From Myroides sp. N17-2 (GTDB lineage: Bacteria > Bacteroidota > Bacteroidia > Flavobacteriales > Flavobacteriaceae), in contig NZ_NSGJ01000004.1 in NCBI RefSeq assembly GCF_002286775.1, forward strand, positions 124,001 to 188,000: DNA of 64,000 nucleotides, written 5' to 3'. The first letter of the stretch is position 1. Each line of letters begins with the position of its first letter. Below are positions 49,585 to 58,299 of this stretch, piece by piece. The position numbers and the translations under genes were made by a program. The notes under the pieces are model-generated. The model searched no databases and was not told the DNA's origin. It saw only the letters and a list, made by a program, of their open reading frames with translations.

Positions 49585-51822
49585 CTAGAACCAGAATCCA
49601 ACAGCAAATATAGCCGATGTACTTCCCGTTTCAGGTGAATATGTATATTTAAACTCTATAGGACCGAGCATTGTCTGCATTCCATATCCAACAGCATATC
49701 CAGAATACTTCGTTCTAGTAAACCACTCTGAACTAGCGAAAATCTTATCTCCAGCATTAGCATAATTCGCAGTAAAGTTAATATGATGTTTTTTAAATAT
49801 TTCGTAGTCAAATGTGATGCTACCAGCTATAAATGAATTACCTCCTATTCCCATCAAATCATATCCAAAAAAAGGAATAAGATTATCTCTATCTGCAAAT
49901 CCATATCCTCCTAAGAAATATCCAAAACCAAGACTTGGCAATCCTCCTACGACTGTACCTAATCTAGACTTAAGATCCACTGCTAACTTATCGGTTATAC
50001 GAGTAGCATATCCTACCTGTCCTGTGACAGTAGAGAAATTCTCAAAATCGTATATATTATTGTGTAAACTATTACTAGAATAAAAGAAGTTCTTATACTC
50101 CCCTTTAAACAAAAATCCTTTACGAGGGAAATATCTATTATCGTAAGTATCTACAGTCACATTAGCAAAACCTCCTAAGTAATGATTTCGATCAAATCTC
50201 GCAGATGGAATATTCAATGTTTTACTTCTAATATCTAAAAAACGATGCTCTATACCGATATTTAATAAATACTTCTGTTTATAGAATGACTGAAAATATA
50301 ATTTGTTCTCTAAATCAGCATAATCTACACCAAATTTAGATGGCGCATTCTCTATGACATTGCTATTTCCAACAGCATCAACTAGCATCTGATAAGGAAG
50401 ATCTCTTTTAAACTGATTATATCGCGAAGACACACCTACACTCCAATAGAATCCATTATCAATAAAATAATTAAAATTATAACGTACATTATCTCCAAGT
50501 GCTAAGTCTAAAGACGCCACATCACTTTTAGTAAATAAGTTCTTTTGTGTCACATTTACTAAAGCAGCTGCTTTATATAAACCATCATAATGCACTCCTA
50601 ACTTTAAATATCTATTAACAGGGTTCTCTACTAAAGTCATATCCAACTCATCTTTATCCCCATCGGCAATAAAGCGATAGGTCATACTACTAAAGTTTTC
50701 TGTACCATTTAGCTGAGTTATTCCGTCTGACATTTGGTCAAAAGAAATCTTTGTATTGGGCTTGAAACCAAGTTTACCATGTACATATCTACGCGTAAAT
50801 CTATTCAACCCATGGATATCTATACCTGAGATACTAATAGAATCAGACTGTTTAGGTACATAATGCTCTTTCGCTACATCTTTATTTCCTCCTAACAATT
50901 TCAAGTCAACTATCACCTTATTTGCTGCATTGACACCTCTAGAAATAATAGGCTCCCCTTCATCAAAAGAAACTACCGTATATCCTACGATATCAGGTTT
51001 GATATAAACATCCGTCTTAGGCAATTTATCTTTCATTTGTCTAATCGTAGAATAGTTTGATATCTGAAGTAATAAATCAGGAGCACCTTGTATCTCCTTG
51101 ATTGTCTTTAAATCATCTTGTACATCTACACCAATAACTATATCAGCTCCCATCTCACGTAGCTGATCAATAGGATAGTTATTTACCACTCCTCCATCTA
51201 TCAAGTATTTACCATCTATCTCTACAGGAGCGAATAACGATGGAAAAGCTCCACTCGCTAAGATTACTTGAGGCAAATATCCTTTCTTAAGTACCACACC
51301 TTCTCCTGTTTCAAGATCTGTAGCAATACACAAAAAAGGAATCTTTAACTTGCTAAAATCATCTACATGACGGACATGTGCTAATAATCTGTTCATCAAA
51401 TTATAGTTATACATCCCTCTAGACAATGCCTTTGGAAAACCAATTTTAAAGTTATCAAATGGCAACGAAAGTGCATATATCTCATCATTCTTCTTTTCAT
51501 AGAATGACTTTGAGATACGTGGTATATAATCCTTAATTAACGCAGATACATCTATACTATTAAAAATTGAATCTAACTCTGTAGCGGTATACCCAGAAGC
51601 ATACAGACCACCAACGATCGCCCCCATACTTGTACCTGCTATGTAATCTACCTTGACTCCTTCTTCCTCAAGCACTTTTAGTACTCCGATATGAGCTAAT
51701 CCTTTAGCTCCACCTCCACTAAGCACTAAACCTACCTTAGGTCTTTCCTTATCCCCCTCTGCCCCATAACTATTTGTTACTAAACAGATAGAAAATAATG
51801 AAAGTATTAATAATCTATACAT
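49585..51822 (-). CDS. patatin-like phospholipase with POTRA and outer-membrane barrel (type Vd-like)
   Basis: 745 residues. Signal peptide (about 1-20). The patatin domain has the oxyanion loop SGGGAKGLAHIG (35-46), nucleophile S65 in GTSMG and the catalytic Asp D209 in LIDGGVVNN. A POTRA-like segment (about 325-385) precedes a BamA-type barrel ending in IFAVGFWF, with a terminal aromatic. This fusion resembles PlpD-type autotransporters, a lipase displayed by its own barrel. It is co-transcribed behind uvrC (16-base gap). Confidence 0.92.
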   Translation of the reverse strand: MYRLLILSLFSICLVTNSYGAEGDKERPKVGLVLSGGGAKGLAHIGVLKVLEEEGVKVDYIAGTSMGAIVGGLYASGYTATELDSIFNSIDVSALIKDYIPRISKSFYEKKNDEIYALSLPFDNFKIGFPKALSRGMYNYNLMNRLLAHVRHVDDFSKLKIPFLCIATDLETGEGVVLKKGYLPQVILASGAFPSLFAPVEIDGKYLIDGGVVNNYPIDQLREMGADIVIGVDVQDDLKTIKEIQGAPDLLLQISNYSTIRQMKDKLPKTDVYIKPDIVGYTVVSFDEGEPIISRGVNAANKVIVDLKLLGGNKDVAKEHYVPKQSDSISISGIDIHGLNRFTRRYVHGKLGFKPNTKISFDQMSDGITQLNGTENFSSMTYRFIADGDKDELDMTLVENPVNRYLKLGVHYDGLYKAAALVNVTQKNLFTKSDVASLDLALGDNVRYNFNYFIDNGFYWSVGVSSRYNQFKRDLPYQMLVDAVGNSNVIENAPSKFGVDYADLENKLYFQSFYKQKYLLNIGIEHRFLDIRSKTLNIPSARFDRNHYLGGFANVTVDTYDNRYFPRKGFLFKGEYKNFFYSSNSLHNNIYDFENFSTVTGQVGYATRITDKLAVDLKSRLGTVVGGLPSLGFGYFLGGYGFADRDNLIPFFGYDLMGIGGNSFIAGSITFDYEIFKKHHINFTANYANAGDKIFASSEWFTRTKYSGYAVGYGMQTMLGPIEFKYTYSPETGSTSAIFAVGFWF

Positions 51823-51838
51823 AGCTTTTATTTTTCAT

Positions 51839-53635
51839 CTAATTTACTTGAAAAAAATCAAATACTAGCTTCCCTTTTGACTTTCCTATTACTTTTTCTA
51901 AATCCTCTTGACTTGCTTCTTTGATTCTCTTTGTTGATTTAAAGTGATTCATCAGCGTAGTCTTAGTCTTTTCACCTACTCCCGTGATATTATCAAGTTC
52001 ACTTGTTATCGCATTTTTACTTCTTTGGTTTCTGTGAAAAGTTAGACCAAATCTATGTGCCTCATCTCTAAGGTTAATAATCACCTTCATTGTCTCTGAT
52101 CGCTTATCTAGATAAAGCGGAATACTATCACCCGGATAAAAGATTTCCTCTAATCGTTCTGCTAAACTGATAATAGAAACCTTTCCTCTTATTCCAAGCT
52201 GATCTAGGCATTTTAAAGCTACACCTAACTGTCCTTTTCCTCCATCAATCACGATTAAGTCAGGTAAAGGCAATCCCTCTTCTAATACTCGCTTATAACG
52301 TCGATGCACAATCTCTTCCATTGAGTCATAATCATTAGGCCCCTCGACTGTCTTCACATTAAAGTGTCGATAATCTTTTTTACTTGGCTTACCATCTTTA
52401 AACACTACACATGCTGCCACAGGATTAGTTCCCTGTATATTTGAGTTATCAAAACACTCGATATGGCGAGGCTCTACATGCATACGCAAATCTTTCTTCA
52501 TCTGTGTCATAATACGATTCACATGACGTTCAGGATCTACTATTTTGATTTGTTTTAACTGATCTATTCTATAATATTTTGCGTTGCGTTCAGATAAGTC
52601 TAAAAGTTTTTTCTTATCTCCTAATTTAGGTACAGTCACATGTACTCCCTCTTGAACCTCCACTTCAAAAGGAGTAATAATCTCCTTAGAGTTTAAGTGA
52701 AAACGCTCTCTTAATTCTGTAATAGCCAATTCTAATAATTCTTCATCCATCTCATCTAACTTCTTCTTCAACTCCATCGTATGTGAACGGATTATAGCTC
52801 CATAAGAAACCTGCAGGAAGTTCACATAAGCCGCACCTTCGTCCGAAATGATAGAGAACACATCCACATTGCTAATCTTAGAGCTAACGATAGTGGATTT
52901 AGACTGATAATTCTCTAGTAAGTCTATCTTGTCCTTAACTTTCTGAGCCTCCTCAAATTCCATATTAGTAGCCAATTCCATCATATAATCCTTAAACTCC
53001 TTAAGGCTATCTTTAAAATTTCCTTTCAGAATATCTCGAATCGCTCTGATCTTATTATCATACTGTACATCACTCTCTCGCTCCTCACATGGTCCTCCAC
53101 AGTTACCAATATGATATTCTAAACACACTTTATACTTTCCACTACGCACATTACTCGTCGTCAAATCTAAACTACAAGTGCGCAATGGATATAACTCCTT
53201 AATCAAATCGATCAATGTATGTACCGTCTTGATACTTGTATAAGGACCGAAGTATTCAGACCCATCTTTCACCATACGTCGGGTAGTAAACACTCGCGGA
53301 AAGGGCTCTTTCTTAATACATATCCACGGATAGCTCTTATCGTCTTTCAACAAGACATTATAGCGAGGTTGTAGTTGCTTAATAAGATTATTCTCTAACA
53401 GTAATGCATCTGTCTCAGTAGGAACTACAATATGCTTAATCGTCACAATCTTCTTCACCAAGACATTCGTCTTCGCATTATCGTGAATCTTATTAAAGTA
53501 CGAACTAACCCTTTTCTTTAGGTTCTTTGCCTTACCTACATAGAGGATTTTATCATCCTTATCATAGTATTGATATACTCCAGGCTGATCCGGTAATGTC
53601 TGTATCTGTAACGCTAAAGAAGGTGAAACTTGCAT
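51839..53635 (-). CDS. uvrC: excinuclease ABC subunit C
   Basis: 598 residues. The N-terminal GIY-YIG nuclease has GVYQY (19-23) and LYVGKAKNLKKR (31-42). A UVR segment (FEEAQKVKDKIDLLENY near 223-239) follows, then the RNase H-like 5' nuclease domain (HIECFDNSNIQGTNPVAACVVF, LPDLIVIDGGKGQLG) and C-terminal helix-hairpin-helix. It makes the dual incisions in nucleotide excision repair. First gene of the uvrC-patatin unit. Confidence 0.97.
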   Translation of the reverse strand: MQVSPSLALQIQTLPDQPGVYQYYDKDDKILYVGKAKNLKKRVSSYFNKIHDNAKTNVLVKKIVTIKHIVVPTETDALLLENNLIKQLQPRYNVLLKDDKSYPWICIKKEPFPRVFTTRRMVKDGSEYFGPYTSIKTVHTLIDLIKELYPLRTCSLDLTTSNVRSGKYKVCLEYHIGNCGGPCEERESDVQYDNKIRAIRDILKGNFKDSLKEFKDYMMELATNMEFEEAQKVKDKIDLLENYQSKSTIVSSKISNVDVFSIISDEGAAYVNFLQVSYGAIIRSHTMELKKKLDEMDEELLELAITELRERFHLNSKEIITPFEVEVQEGVHVTVPKLGDKKKLLDLSERNAKYYRIDQLKQIKIVDPERHVNRIMTQMKKDLRMHVEPRHIECFDNSNIQGTNPVAACVVFKDGKPSKKDYRHFNVKTVEGPNDYDSMEEIVHRRYKRVLEEGLPLPDLIVIDGGKGQLGVALKCLDQLGIRGKVSIISLAERLEEIFYPGDSIPLYLDKRSETMKVIINLRDEAHRFGLTFHRNQRSKNAITSELDNITGVGEKTKTTLMNHFKSTKRIKEASQEDLEKVIGKSKGKLVFDFFQVN

Positions 53636-53653
53636 AATTATATATTGTATTTA

Positions 53654-53661
53654 CAAAAATA
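53654..53661 (-). promoter_or_regulatory. -7 box of uvrC
   Basis: The minus strand reads TATTTTTG, a full match, 18 bases ahead of the uvrC ATG. Confidence 0.55.
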
Positions 53662-53713
53662 CAAAAACTATTCGCCCTACTAAAAAAACTGTTTAGTTTA
53701 TACCACACACTAT

Positions 53714-53775
53714 GCTGAATTAAGAATTTAAAATTAAGAATTAAGAATCGGTGCATACGGCATAAAGTGTTATAG
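53714..53775. repeat. GAATTAAGAATTAAGAAT-type short repeat plus TACGGCATAAAG motif
   Basis: Imperfect repeats of GAATTAAGAATT/AAAATTAAG (53716-53748) run into GTGCATACGGCATAAAG (53751-53767). The same composite appears at 32620-32652. These look like the outer parts of one interspersed family. Confidence 0.5.
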
Positions 53776-53819
53776 AATGTGTATTCTCACATAGCATAAC
53801 ACAAGGCATTCCACCAAAT

Positions 53820-53924
53820 ATATAAGGTACAGACGCAATATTTTGCGTGTCACACAATGCTCCTCCTCTCTCATTCACTAAAAACATCTACAAGATGTTT
53901 TCTTAACGTTCTGTCCAGTGTCAC
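53820..53924 (-). repeat. two-hairpin interspersed repeat, copy J (inverted)
   Basis: 105 bp. The reverse complement reproduces copy I (32825-32926): GTGACAC, GGACAGAACGTTAAG, the ACATCTTGTAGATGT hairpin, TTTTTAGTGAATGAGA, a diverged spacer, GTGACACGCAAAATATTGCGT and CTGTACCTTATAT. Only the spacer differs appreciably. Confidence 0.8.
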
Positions 53925-54005
53925 ACAATGCGCCACACCACAATCTGAAAACTATAAATTATTACAAAACAAACGATTAACCAAAAAACTTAGATTATAT
54001 ATTCA

Positions 54006-54013
54006 TACCTTTG
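54006..54013 (+). promoter_or_regulatory. -7 box of the toxin-antitoxin operon
   Basis: TACCTTTG, a full TAnnTTTG match, 28 bases ahead of the antitoxin ATG. Confidence 0.55.
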
Positions 54014-54041
54014 TACATCATTCCCTTAAAACCAAACACAC

Positions 54042-54260
54042 ATGATAGCTCAATTAATCCAAGACGATGAAGGTAAAACTACAGGAGTTTTTATCACAAT
54101 AGAAGATTGGGAACAAATCAAAAGAAATTACCCAAATATTGAAACTTTTGATTATGAGTTACCTCAATGGCAAAAAGACATCTTAGATGAACGAATCAAG
54201 GACTTAGACAAACCTGAGATGCTACGCCCTATCAGTGATATTTTTGACTTTATTGATTAA
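54042..54260 (+). CDS. putative antitoxin of a ParE/RelE-type pair
   Basis: 72 residues, acidic. The N-terminal MIAQLIQDDEGKTTGVFITIEDWEQIKRNY looks like a short antitoxin with a start resembling Phd/YefM-type proteins. The C-terminal half (LPQWQKDILDERIKDLDKPEML) is helical and acidic, as expected for toxin binding. The next gene begins 2 bases downstream and is a ParE-like toxin, so the role is assigned mainly from context. Confidence 0.75.
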   Translation: MIAQLIQDDEGKTTGVFITIEDWEQIKRNYPNIETFDYELPQWQKDILDERIKDLDKPEMLRPISDIFDFID

Positions 54261-54262
54261 GA

Positions 54263-54550
54263 ATGACCTATACAGTTCTGTACCATATAAATGCTAAGAG
54301 TGATATTACTACTGCAAAACTGTGGTATAAGGATAAATCACACGGTTTAGAGAAGCGATTTCTAAAATCTGTTCAAAAAACAATTAAGCAAATCTCTTCC
54401 AATCCTTACTCTTTTGAAACAAGATATCGAGATACTCACATAGCGTTTACACCAACATTCCCATACGGCATCCACTACCAAGTTAACGATAGTACAAAGA
54501 CAATAATCATCTTAGCTGTCCTCCACACCTCACTAGCTTCTCAATACTAG
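54263..54550 (+). CDS. ParE/RelE-family toxin
   Basis: 95 residues, basic. The compact fold pattern is clear: YTVLYHINAKSDITTAKLWYKDK, GLEKRFLKSVQKTIKQISSNP, FPYGIHYQVNDSTKTIIILAVLHTS, the typical ParE order with a late VLH. Targets (gyrase or ribosome) cannot be told from sequence. Antitoxin-first order with a 2-base gap is standard for type II modules. Confidence 0.85.
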   Translation: MTYTVLYHINAKSDITTAKLWYKDKSHGLEKRFLKSVQKTIKQISSNPYSFETRYRDTHIAFTPTFPYGIHYQVNDSTKTIIILAVLHTSLASQY

Positions 54551-54562
54551 CACTCCCTTAAC

Positions 54563-54793
54563 CTACTCTAAACAATAAACAGCTGGTGGACTATTAAACC
54601 CATCATTATAAATATACAGTCTGCTACATAGAGGACACTTTACTACTATAGTCATCTTACTATAAAGCATTTCAGCATCTATTAAACCACTATAACTATC
54701 ATATTCTTTATCAGAAATCATTAAATATTGATCACGACTAGGCACTCCACTAAGATTTATTACTTCACTACATTCACACTTAAGCTTAGGCAT
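54563..54793 (-). CDS. small zinc-ribbon-like protein, unknown
   Basis: 76 residues with KCECSEVINL near the start and KCPLCSRLYIYND near 53-65: two Cys pairs suitable for one zinc ribbon. No family recognised. It is first of four minus-strand accessory genes next to a toxin-antitoxin pair; similar small zinc-ribbon proteins occur in immunity clusters. Confidence 0.6.
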   Translation of the reverse strand: MPKLKCECSEVINLSGVPSRDQYLMISDKEYDSYSGLIDAEMLYSKMTIVVKCPLCSRLYIYNDGFNSPPAVYCLE

Positions 54794-54888
54794 ATAATAT
54801 CTTTTAAAACTTGATTATTCCACTTTTTAATGTTCTAAACTAATCACAATAATATACTATTTAAAGGTCATCCCTTTATAAAGACATT

Positions 54889-55221
54889 CTATTCAAAGAA
54901 ACTAATTCTATCATCTATACCATTACCTTCCTTATCCATAACATATACATATATCCCAATTTCATCACCTACAATATTCAACAAACTAAGTTCTGCTTCA
55001 ATAGCATATTCTACATAATATGTAGCATACCAAAACACTCTAATTGCTTTCTCCTTTAAATGGATATCAGAGAAACCTATTCCTAAATCTTCTTTTAATT
55101 CTTCTTCAAGAGAGCTATTATCTGGTATGCTGATCAATTCCTTAAAACCAGCTATAGCTTGAATATAATACTGATGTGCATCCTCTTTACTCTGTAGAAA
55201 AAACGGTACTCCCTTCTTCAT
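54889..55221 (-). CDS. small acidic protein, possible immunity protein (paralogue 1)
   Basis: 110 residues. GKELIS-type helix, then VFWYATYYVEYAIEAELSLLNIVGDEIGIYVYVMDKEGNGIDDRISFF. It shares its overall length and a late YxxDxEGN pattern with the next gene upstream (YIEDMDGNYLRVGF). No named family. Acidic, small and paralogous proteins in a row fit an immunity cluster, though no toxin with a matching domain is visible. Confidence 0.6.
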   Translation of the reverse strand: MKKGVPFFLQSKEDAHQYYIQAIAGFKELISIPDNSSLEEELKEDLGIGFSDIHLKEKAIRVFWYATYYVEYAIEAELSLLNIVGDEIGIYVYVMDKEGNGIDDRISFFE

Positions 55222-55232
55222 ACTTAATTACG

Positions 55233-55565
55233 TTATATATAGATATGATATGCATCAAAACCAACTCTTAGATAATTTCCATCCATATCTTCTATATAAT
55301 TAAACTCACCTAACTCAACATTCATAGCTCCTAATAAGATAATTTTAATCTCTATATCATAACTCATATAATCATACCCCAACCATATAAATGTAATTCT
55401 TGAATTCCTAAAGCTCAAATCTTGTAAATAGATGGAATCTACACTCTTTGCTAGCATATCTATATTATCTCTGTCACTACACCATGCATCAATTTTCGTC
55501 TGTGCTTTCGTATACAGAATATCCATTTCATCTGTGCTACTAAAGTATAAACTATCCTCTCTCAT
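55233..55565 (-). CDS. small acidic protein, possible immunity protein (paralogue 2)
   Basis: 110 residues, same length as its downstream neighbour, 11 bases away. RITFIWLGYDYMSYDIEIKIILLGAMNVELGEFNYIEDMDGN parallels IRVFWYATYYVEYAIEAELSLLNIVGDEIGIYVYVMDKEGN in that protein: an aromatic strand, an (I)E(A/I)-x-(L) strand, then a late D-x-(D/E)-G-N turn. This suggests a tandem duplication. Confidence 0.6.
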   Translation of the reverse strand: MREDSLYFSSTDEMDILYTKAQTKIDAWCSDRDNIDMLAKSVDSIYLQDLSFRNSRITFIWLGYDYMSYDIEIKIILLGAMNVELGEFNYIEDMDGNYLRVGFDAYHIYI

Positions 55566-55597
55566 TATTAATATTGATTAATTTAAACACGTTTTAA

Positions 55598-56068
55598 TTA
55601 TTTATATAGACTCCCATATCTTCCCTCACTATCAAAATACAACTCATTAATATCAGTTACATCACCATTATCCATGCAGCAAGAATAAGTACTAAAACTA
55701 TATTTGTCTTTTATTCTATCACACCATAACTTAAGTCCATCTAATTTATCCTGAGTTGTTATACCTCCTAAATTATCAATATCAAAAAACAGTAATATCT
55801 CTAAATTATCATCTTGTTTAGTAAAATCAATATACAAATCGGGTATAACATAATTCTCTAAAGTCAGAACACGCATTCCTAAAGAAAAGAACACATAACT
55901 TCCTTGGCCTATCTCAGCCAAATGAAAATCCTCTCTAGCAATCTCTTTCCCATTATACTGTGCATAATCACACATCTTACCATTAAGAAGTAGGTATGAT
56001 AATAAATTATAAATACTATCATTATAAACCCCGATAAATACAACATCTATTAATTCTTTGAACTTCAT
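55598..56068 (-). CDS. small protein of unknown function in an immunity-like cluster
   Basis: 156 residues, acidic, mixed alpha/beta (FKELIDVVFIGVYNDSIYNLLSYLLLNG, IPDLYIDFTKQDDNLEILLFFDIDNLGG, LKLWCDRIKDKYSFSTYSCCMDNGD). No family recognised. It is the first gene of the minus-strand set and may be co-transcribed with the two 110-residue paralogues (32- and 11-base gaps). Confidence 0.6.
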   Translation of the reverse strand: MKFKELIDVVFIGVYNDSIYNLLSYLLLNGKMCDYAQYNGKEIAREDFHLAEIGQGSYVFFSLGMRVLTLENYVIPDLYIDFTKQDDNLEILLFFDIDNLGGITTQDKLDGLKLWCDRIKDKYSFSTYSCCMDNGDVTDINELYFDSEGRYGSLYK

Positions 56069-56419
56069 ACTGATTTTACTTTCATCTACTTAAGTTTTTA
56101 CTTGCCACACCTCTATTACACTTTATCATTGACTTCATTCTTATAATGAACCCAACAACATAGTAATCAAAATATTACTACAGTAAAGTTAACAATTTAT
56201 ACTTATCAAATAATCATAAAAACTACATCCTCTATATTTTAAAACGCTAAAGCGATACCAACACAAAAACGCTAATTCTAAAGTTAAACATTTCAATAGA
56301 GCAAGAATAAAGACTATCAAACACTTTCATAATTTTCAAACTCTATTTATATAACATACTCCATCAGATAACCACTAGTTCACAGAGCCATATCTTACAC
56401 CTCCCTTCAATTGATCCCT
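56069..56419. other. gene-free region
   Basis: No gene found. AT-rich throughout; I see no strong hairpin, promoter box or family repeat before the phased array at 56420. Confidence 0.45.
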
Positions 56420-56515
56420 ATATGTTAGGCAAATGATAGGCAGGTGATAGGCTTATTTATAGCACTTTTCAGCCGACCATATGCCTATCAACAGCCGACC
56501 ACATGCCGACCACCA
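56420..56515. repeat. 11-bp phased repeat array with central inversion, locus 2
   Basis: Four 11-base units on the left (ATATGTTAGGC, AAATGATAGGC, AGGTGATAGGC, TTATTTATAGC) end in TAGGC or TAGC. An 8-base spacer (56464-56471) follows, then four 11-base units on the right (GCCGACCATAT, GCCTATCAACA, GCCGACCACAT, GCCGACCACCA) start with the inverted sense GCC. The layout parallels the array at 31080-31189 but the unit sequence differs. It lies about 100 bases upstream of the AstE-like gene. Confidence 0.75.
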
Positions 56516-56617
56516 TATACAAAACCCTCAAAAACACCATTTTTCAATAATTGGATAGCACTATAAAACACTAATCAGAAACTTTTAATATCTTCACGTC
56601 TCAAATTTGTTAATGCT

Positions 56618-57568
56618 ATGACCATATTAGAAGAAACCATTCTCCCTGGAGAAACCAAGACTTTAAATTTAGAAATCGCGCGGTTACACACCGCTACTAA
56701 GCTAAAAATACCTGTAATCGTCTCTAGGGCAAAACTAGACGGACCTACAGTATTACTGTCTGCTGGCCTACATGGAGATGAGTTAAATGGTGTGGACATC
56801 GTACGTCAAATCGTACATAAAGGAATGAATGTTCCTAAACGCGGTACAATAATTTGTATTCCTGTTATCAACATCTTTGGATTTATTAACCAAACAAGAG
56901 AATTTCCTGACGGCCGTGATATGAACCGTGTATTCCCTGGTAGTAAGACCGGCTCATTAGCAGGTAGATTCGCCCATTATCTAGTTACCTATATCTTACC
57001 TCATGTAGACTATGCTATAGACTTTCATGCAGGAGGTGCTAGTAGATTTAATGCTCCTCAGATACGTATCACACCTCAGAATGCAGAGTTAGAAGAACTG
57101 GCGACTATATTTAATCCTCCCTTCTTATTATACTCAGCACAAATCTCTGGGTCATTTAGAAATGCCTGTGCCAAAAAAGGAATTAAGATGCTATTATTCG
57201 AAGGAGGAAAATCACTAGATATCAACCCTGATGTTTCGGATATGGGAGTAGAAGGAACTAAGCGATTCTTGCGTTCATTTGATATGCTTAGAGATCAATT
57301 TAAAATTGACACTCCTAAGGAAGAAATGACAGTAATCACCAACTCTATTTGGGTACGAGCTAGACGCTCTGGGCTATTACATGACCAAGTAAAGATAGGT
57401 GCTTATGTCGAAAAAGGTGCTATACTAGCTGAAATATCTGATCCTTACGGGCAAGAAAACACACTAATGAGAGCCCCAAATGCAGGTTATGTAATCAATG
57501 TAAATGATGCACCCATAGTGTATCAAGGAGATGCTGTGTTCCACATCTCAAAAACACTAAAAAAATGA
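56618..57568 (+). CDS. succinylglutamate desuccinylase/aspartoacylase-like deacylase
   Basis: 316 residues. Zinc site: H52-GD-E55 in GLHGDELNG and H137 in AIDFHAGG; substrate loop FPDGRDMNRVFPG near 97-109. The C-terminal domain (from about 235) is the beta-rich lid of this family. Such enzymes remove acyl groups from amino acids; some family members act with RimK-type ligases. The specific substrate is unknown. It overlaps the next gene by 4 bases (ATGA). Confidence 0.85.
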   Translation: MTILEETILPGETKTLNLEIARLHTATKLKIPVIVSRAKLDGPTVLLSAGLHGDELNGVDIVRQIVHKGMNVPKRGTIICIPVINIFGFINQTREFPDGRDMNRVFPGSKTGSLAGRFAHYLVTYILPHVDYAIDFHAGGASRFNAPQIRITPQNAELEELATIFNPPFLLYSAQISGSFRNACAKKGIKMLLFEGGKSLDINPDVSDMGVEGTKRFLRSFDMLRDQFKIDTPKEEMTVITNSIWVRARRSGLLHDQVKIGAYVEKGAILAEISDPYGQENTLMRAPNAGYVINVNDAPIVYQGDAVFHISKTLKK

Positions 57569-58128
57569 ATAAAGACGAATTAAGATTTAAATATAAAGCA
57601 CTTAGAGACAATCTAAGTCTTGATGAGATAGAGACCCTAAGTTTAGACATCGCTAACCAAGCATTGCGTCTGCCGATTTGGGACAAAATCAACTATCATC
57701 TATTCCTGAGTATTCAGAATAAAAAAGAGATAGATACTGAGTACCTATTACAGATACTAGCAGGTAAGGATAAGAATGTCATCTTATCTAAATCCGACTT
57801 TAAAGAGGGGACATTAGCACATTATCTCTTGACAGATAATACCACTATCAAAGTCAATAGCTATGGTATACCAGAGCCTATAGATGGCATCCAAGTAATG
57901 GAAAAACAGCTAGACGTTGTTTTTATCCCTCTACTGGCTTATGATAAAGCAGGTAATCGCATAGGTTATGGCAAGGGATTCTATGATCGATTCTTAGCCG
58001 AATGCAGACCTGATGTGATAAAAGTAGGACTGAGTTTCTTCCCTCCGGAAGATAGCATCAGCGATGTGAGAGAGGGTGATATACCGCTAGATTATTGTAT
58101 CACACCAACAGAATTATATACATTTTAA
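57565..58128 (+). CDS. 5-formyltetrahydrofolate cyclo-ligase
   Basis: 187 residues. The signature GNRIGYGKGFYDRFLAE lies near 131-147 with the folate/ATP-binding pattern; the N-terminal LRFKYKALRDNLS carries the conserved Arg/Lys. It converts 5-formyl-THF to 5,10-methenyl-THF using ATP. Its start overlaps the preceding stop by 4 bases, so it is co-translated with the deacylase gene. Confidence 0.93.
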   Translation: MNKDELRFKYKALRDNLSLDEIETLSLDIANQALRLPIWDKINYHLFLSIQNKKEIDTEYLLQILAGKDKNVILSKSDFKEGTLAHYLLTDNTTIKVNSYGIPEPIDGIQVMEKQLDVVFIPLLAYDKAGNRIGYGKGFYDRFLAECRPDVIKVGLSFFPPEDSISDVREGDIPLDYCITPTELYTF

Positions 58129-58134
58129 AATAGG

Positions 58135-58178
58135 ATGACCGAAATAGTATAGTGATATTATCTCGGTCATTTTTTTTA
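58135..58178 (+). terminator. terminator after the cyclo-ligase gene
   Basis: ATGACCGA (58135-58142) and TCGGTCAT (58163-58170) pair with a 20-base AT-rich loop, followed by seven T. Confidence 0.85.
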
Positions 58179-58299
58179 TGGTTGACTACCATACTATTTA
58201 GCAAATACTATCTAATCAGTACTGCTATCTAAGGTTAAAACTGAATAACTATTAGTCAGTTAGCAAAAATATTTTTATGTTTATTAAAAATATTCACCA

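Noticed and set aside
53857..54045. 62-residue open frame across copy J and the promoter of the toxin-antitoxin pair
   Set aside because: It covers the inverted repeat and the -7 box, so it is more likely non-coding.
58180..58260. Possible ACCATACTAT-containing copy of the 160-bp repeat downstream of the cyclo-ligase gene
   Set aside because: Only the ten-base core matches. The arms do not align with the other copies, so I left it out.
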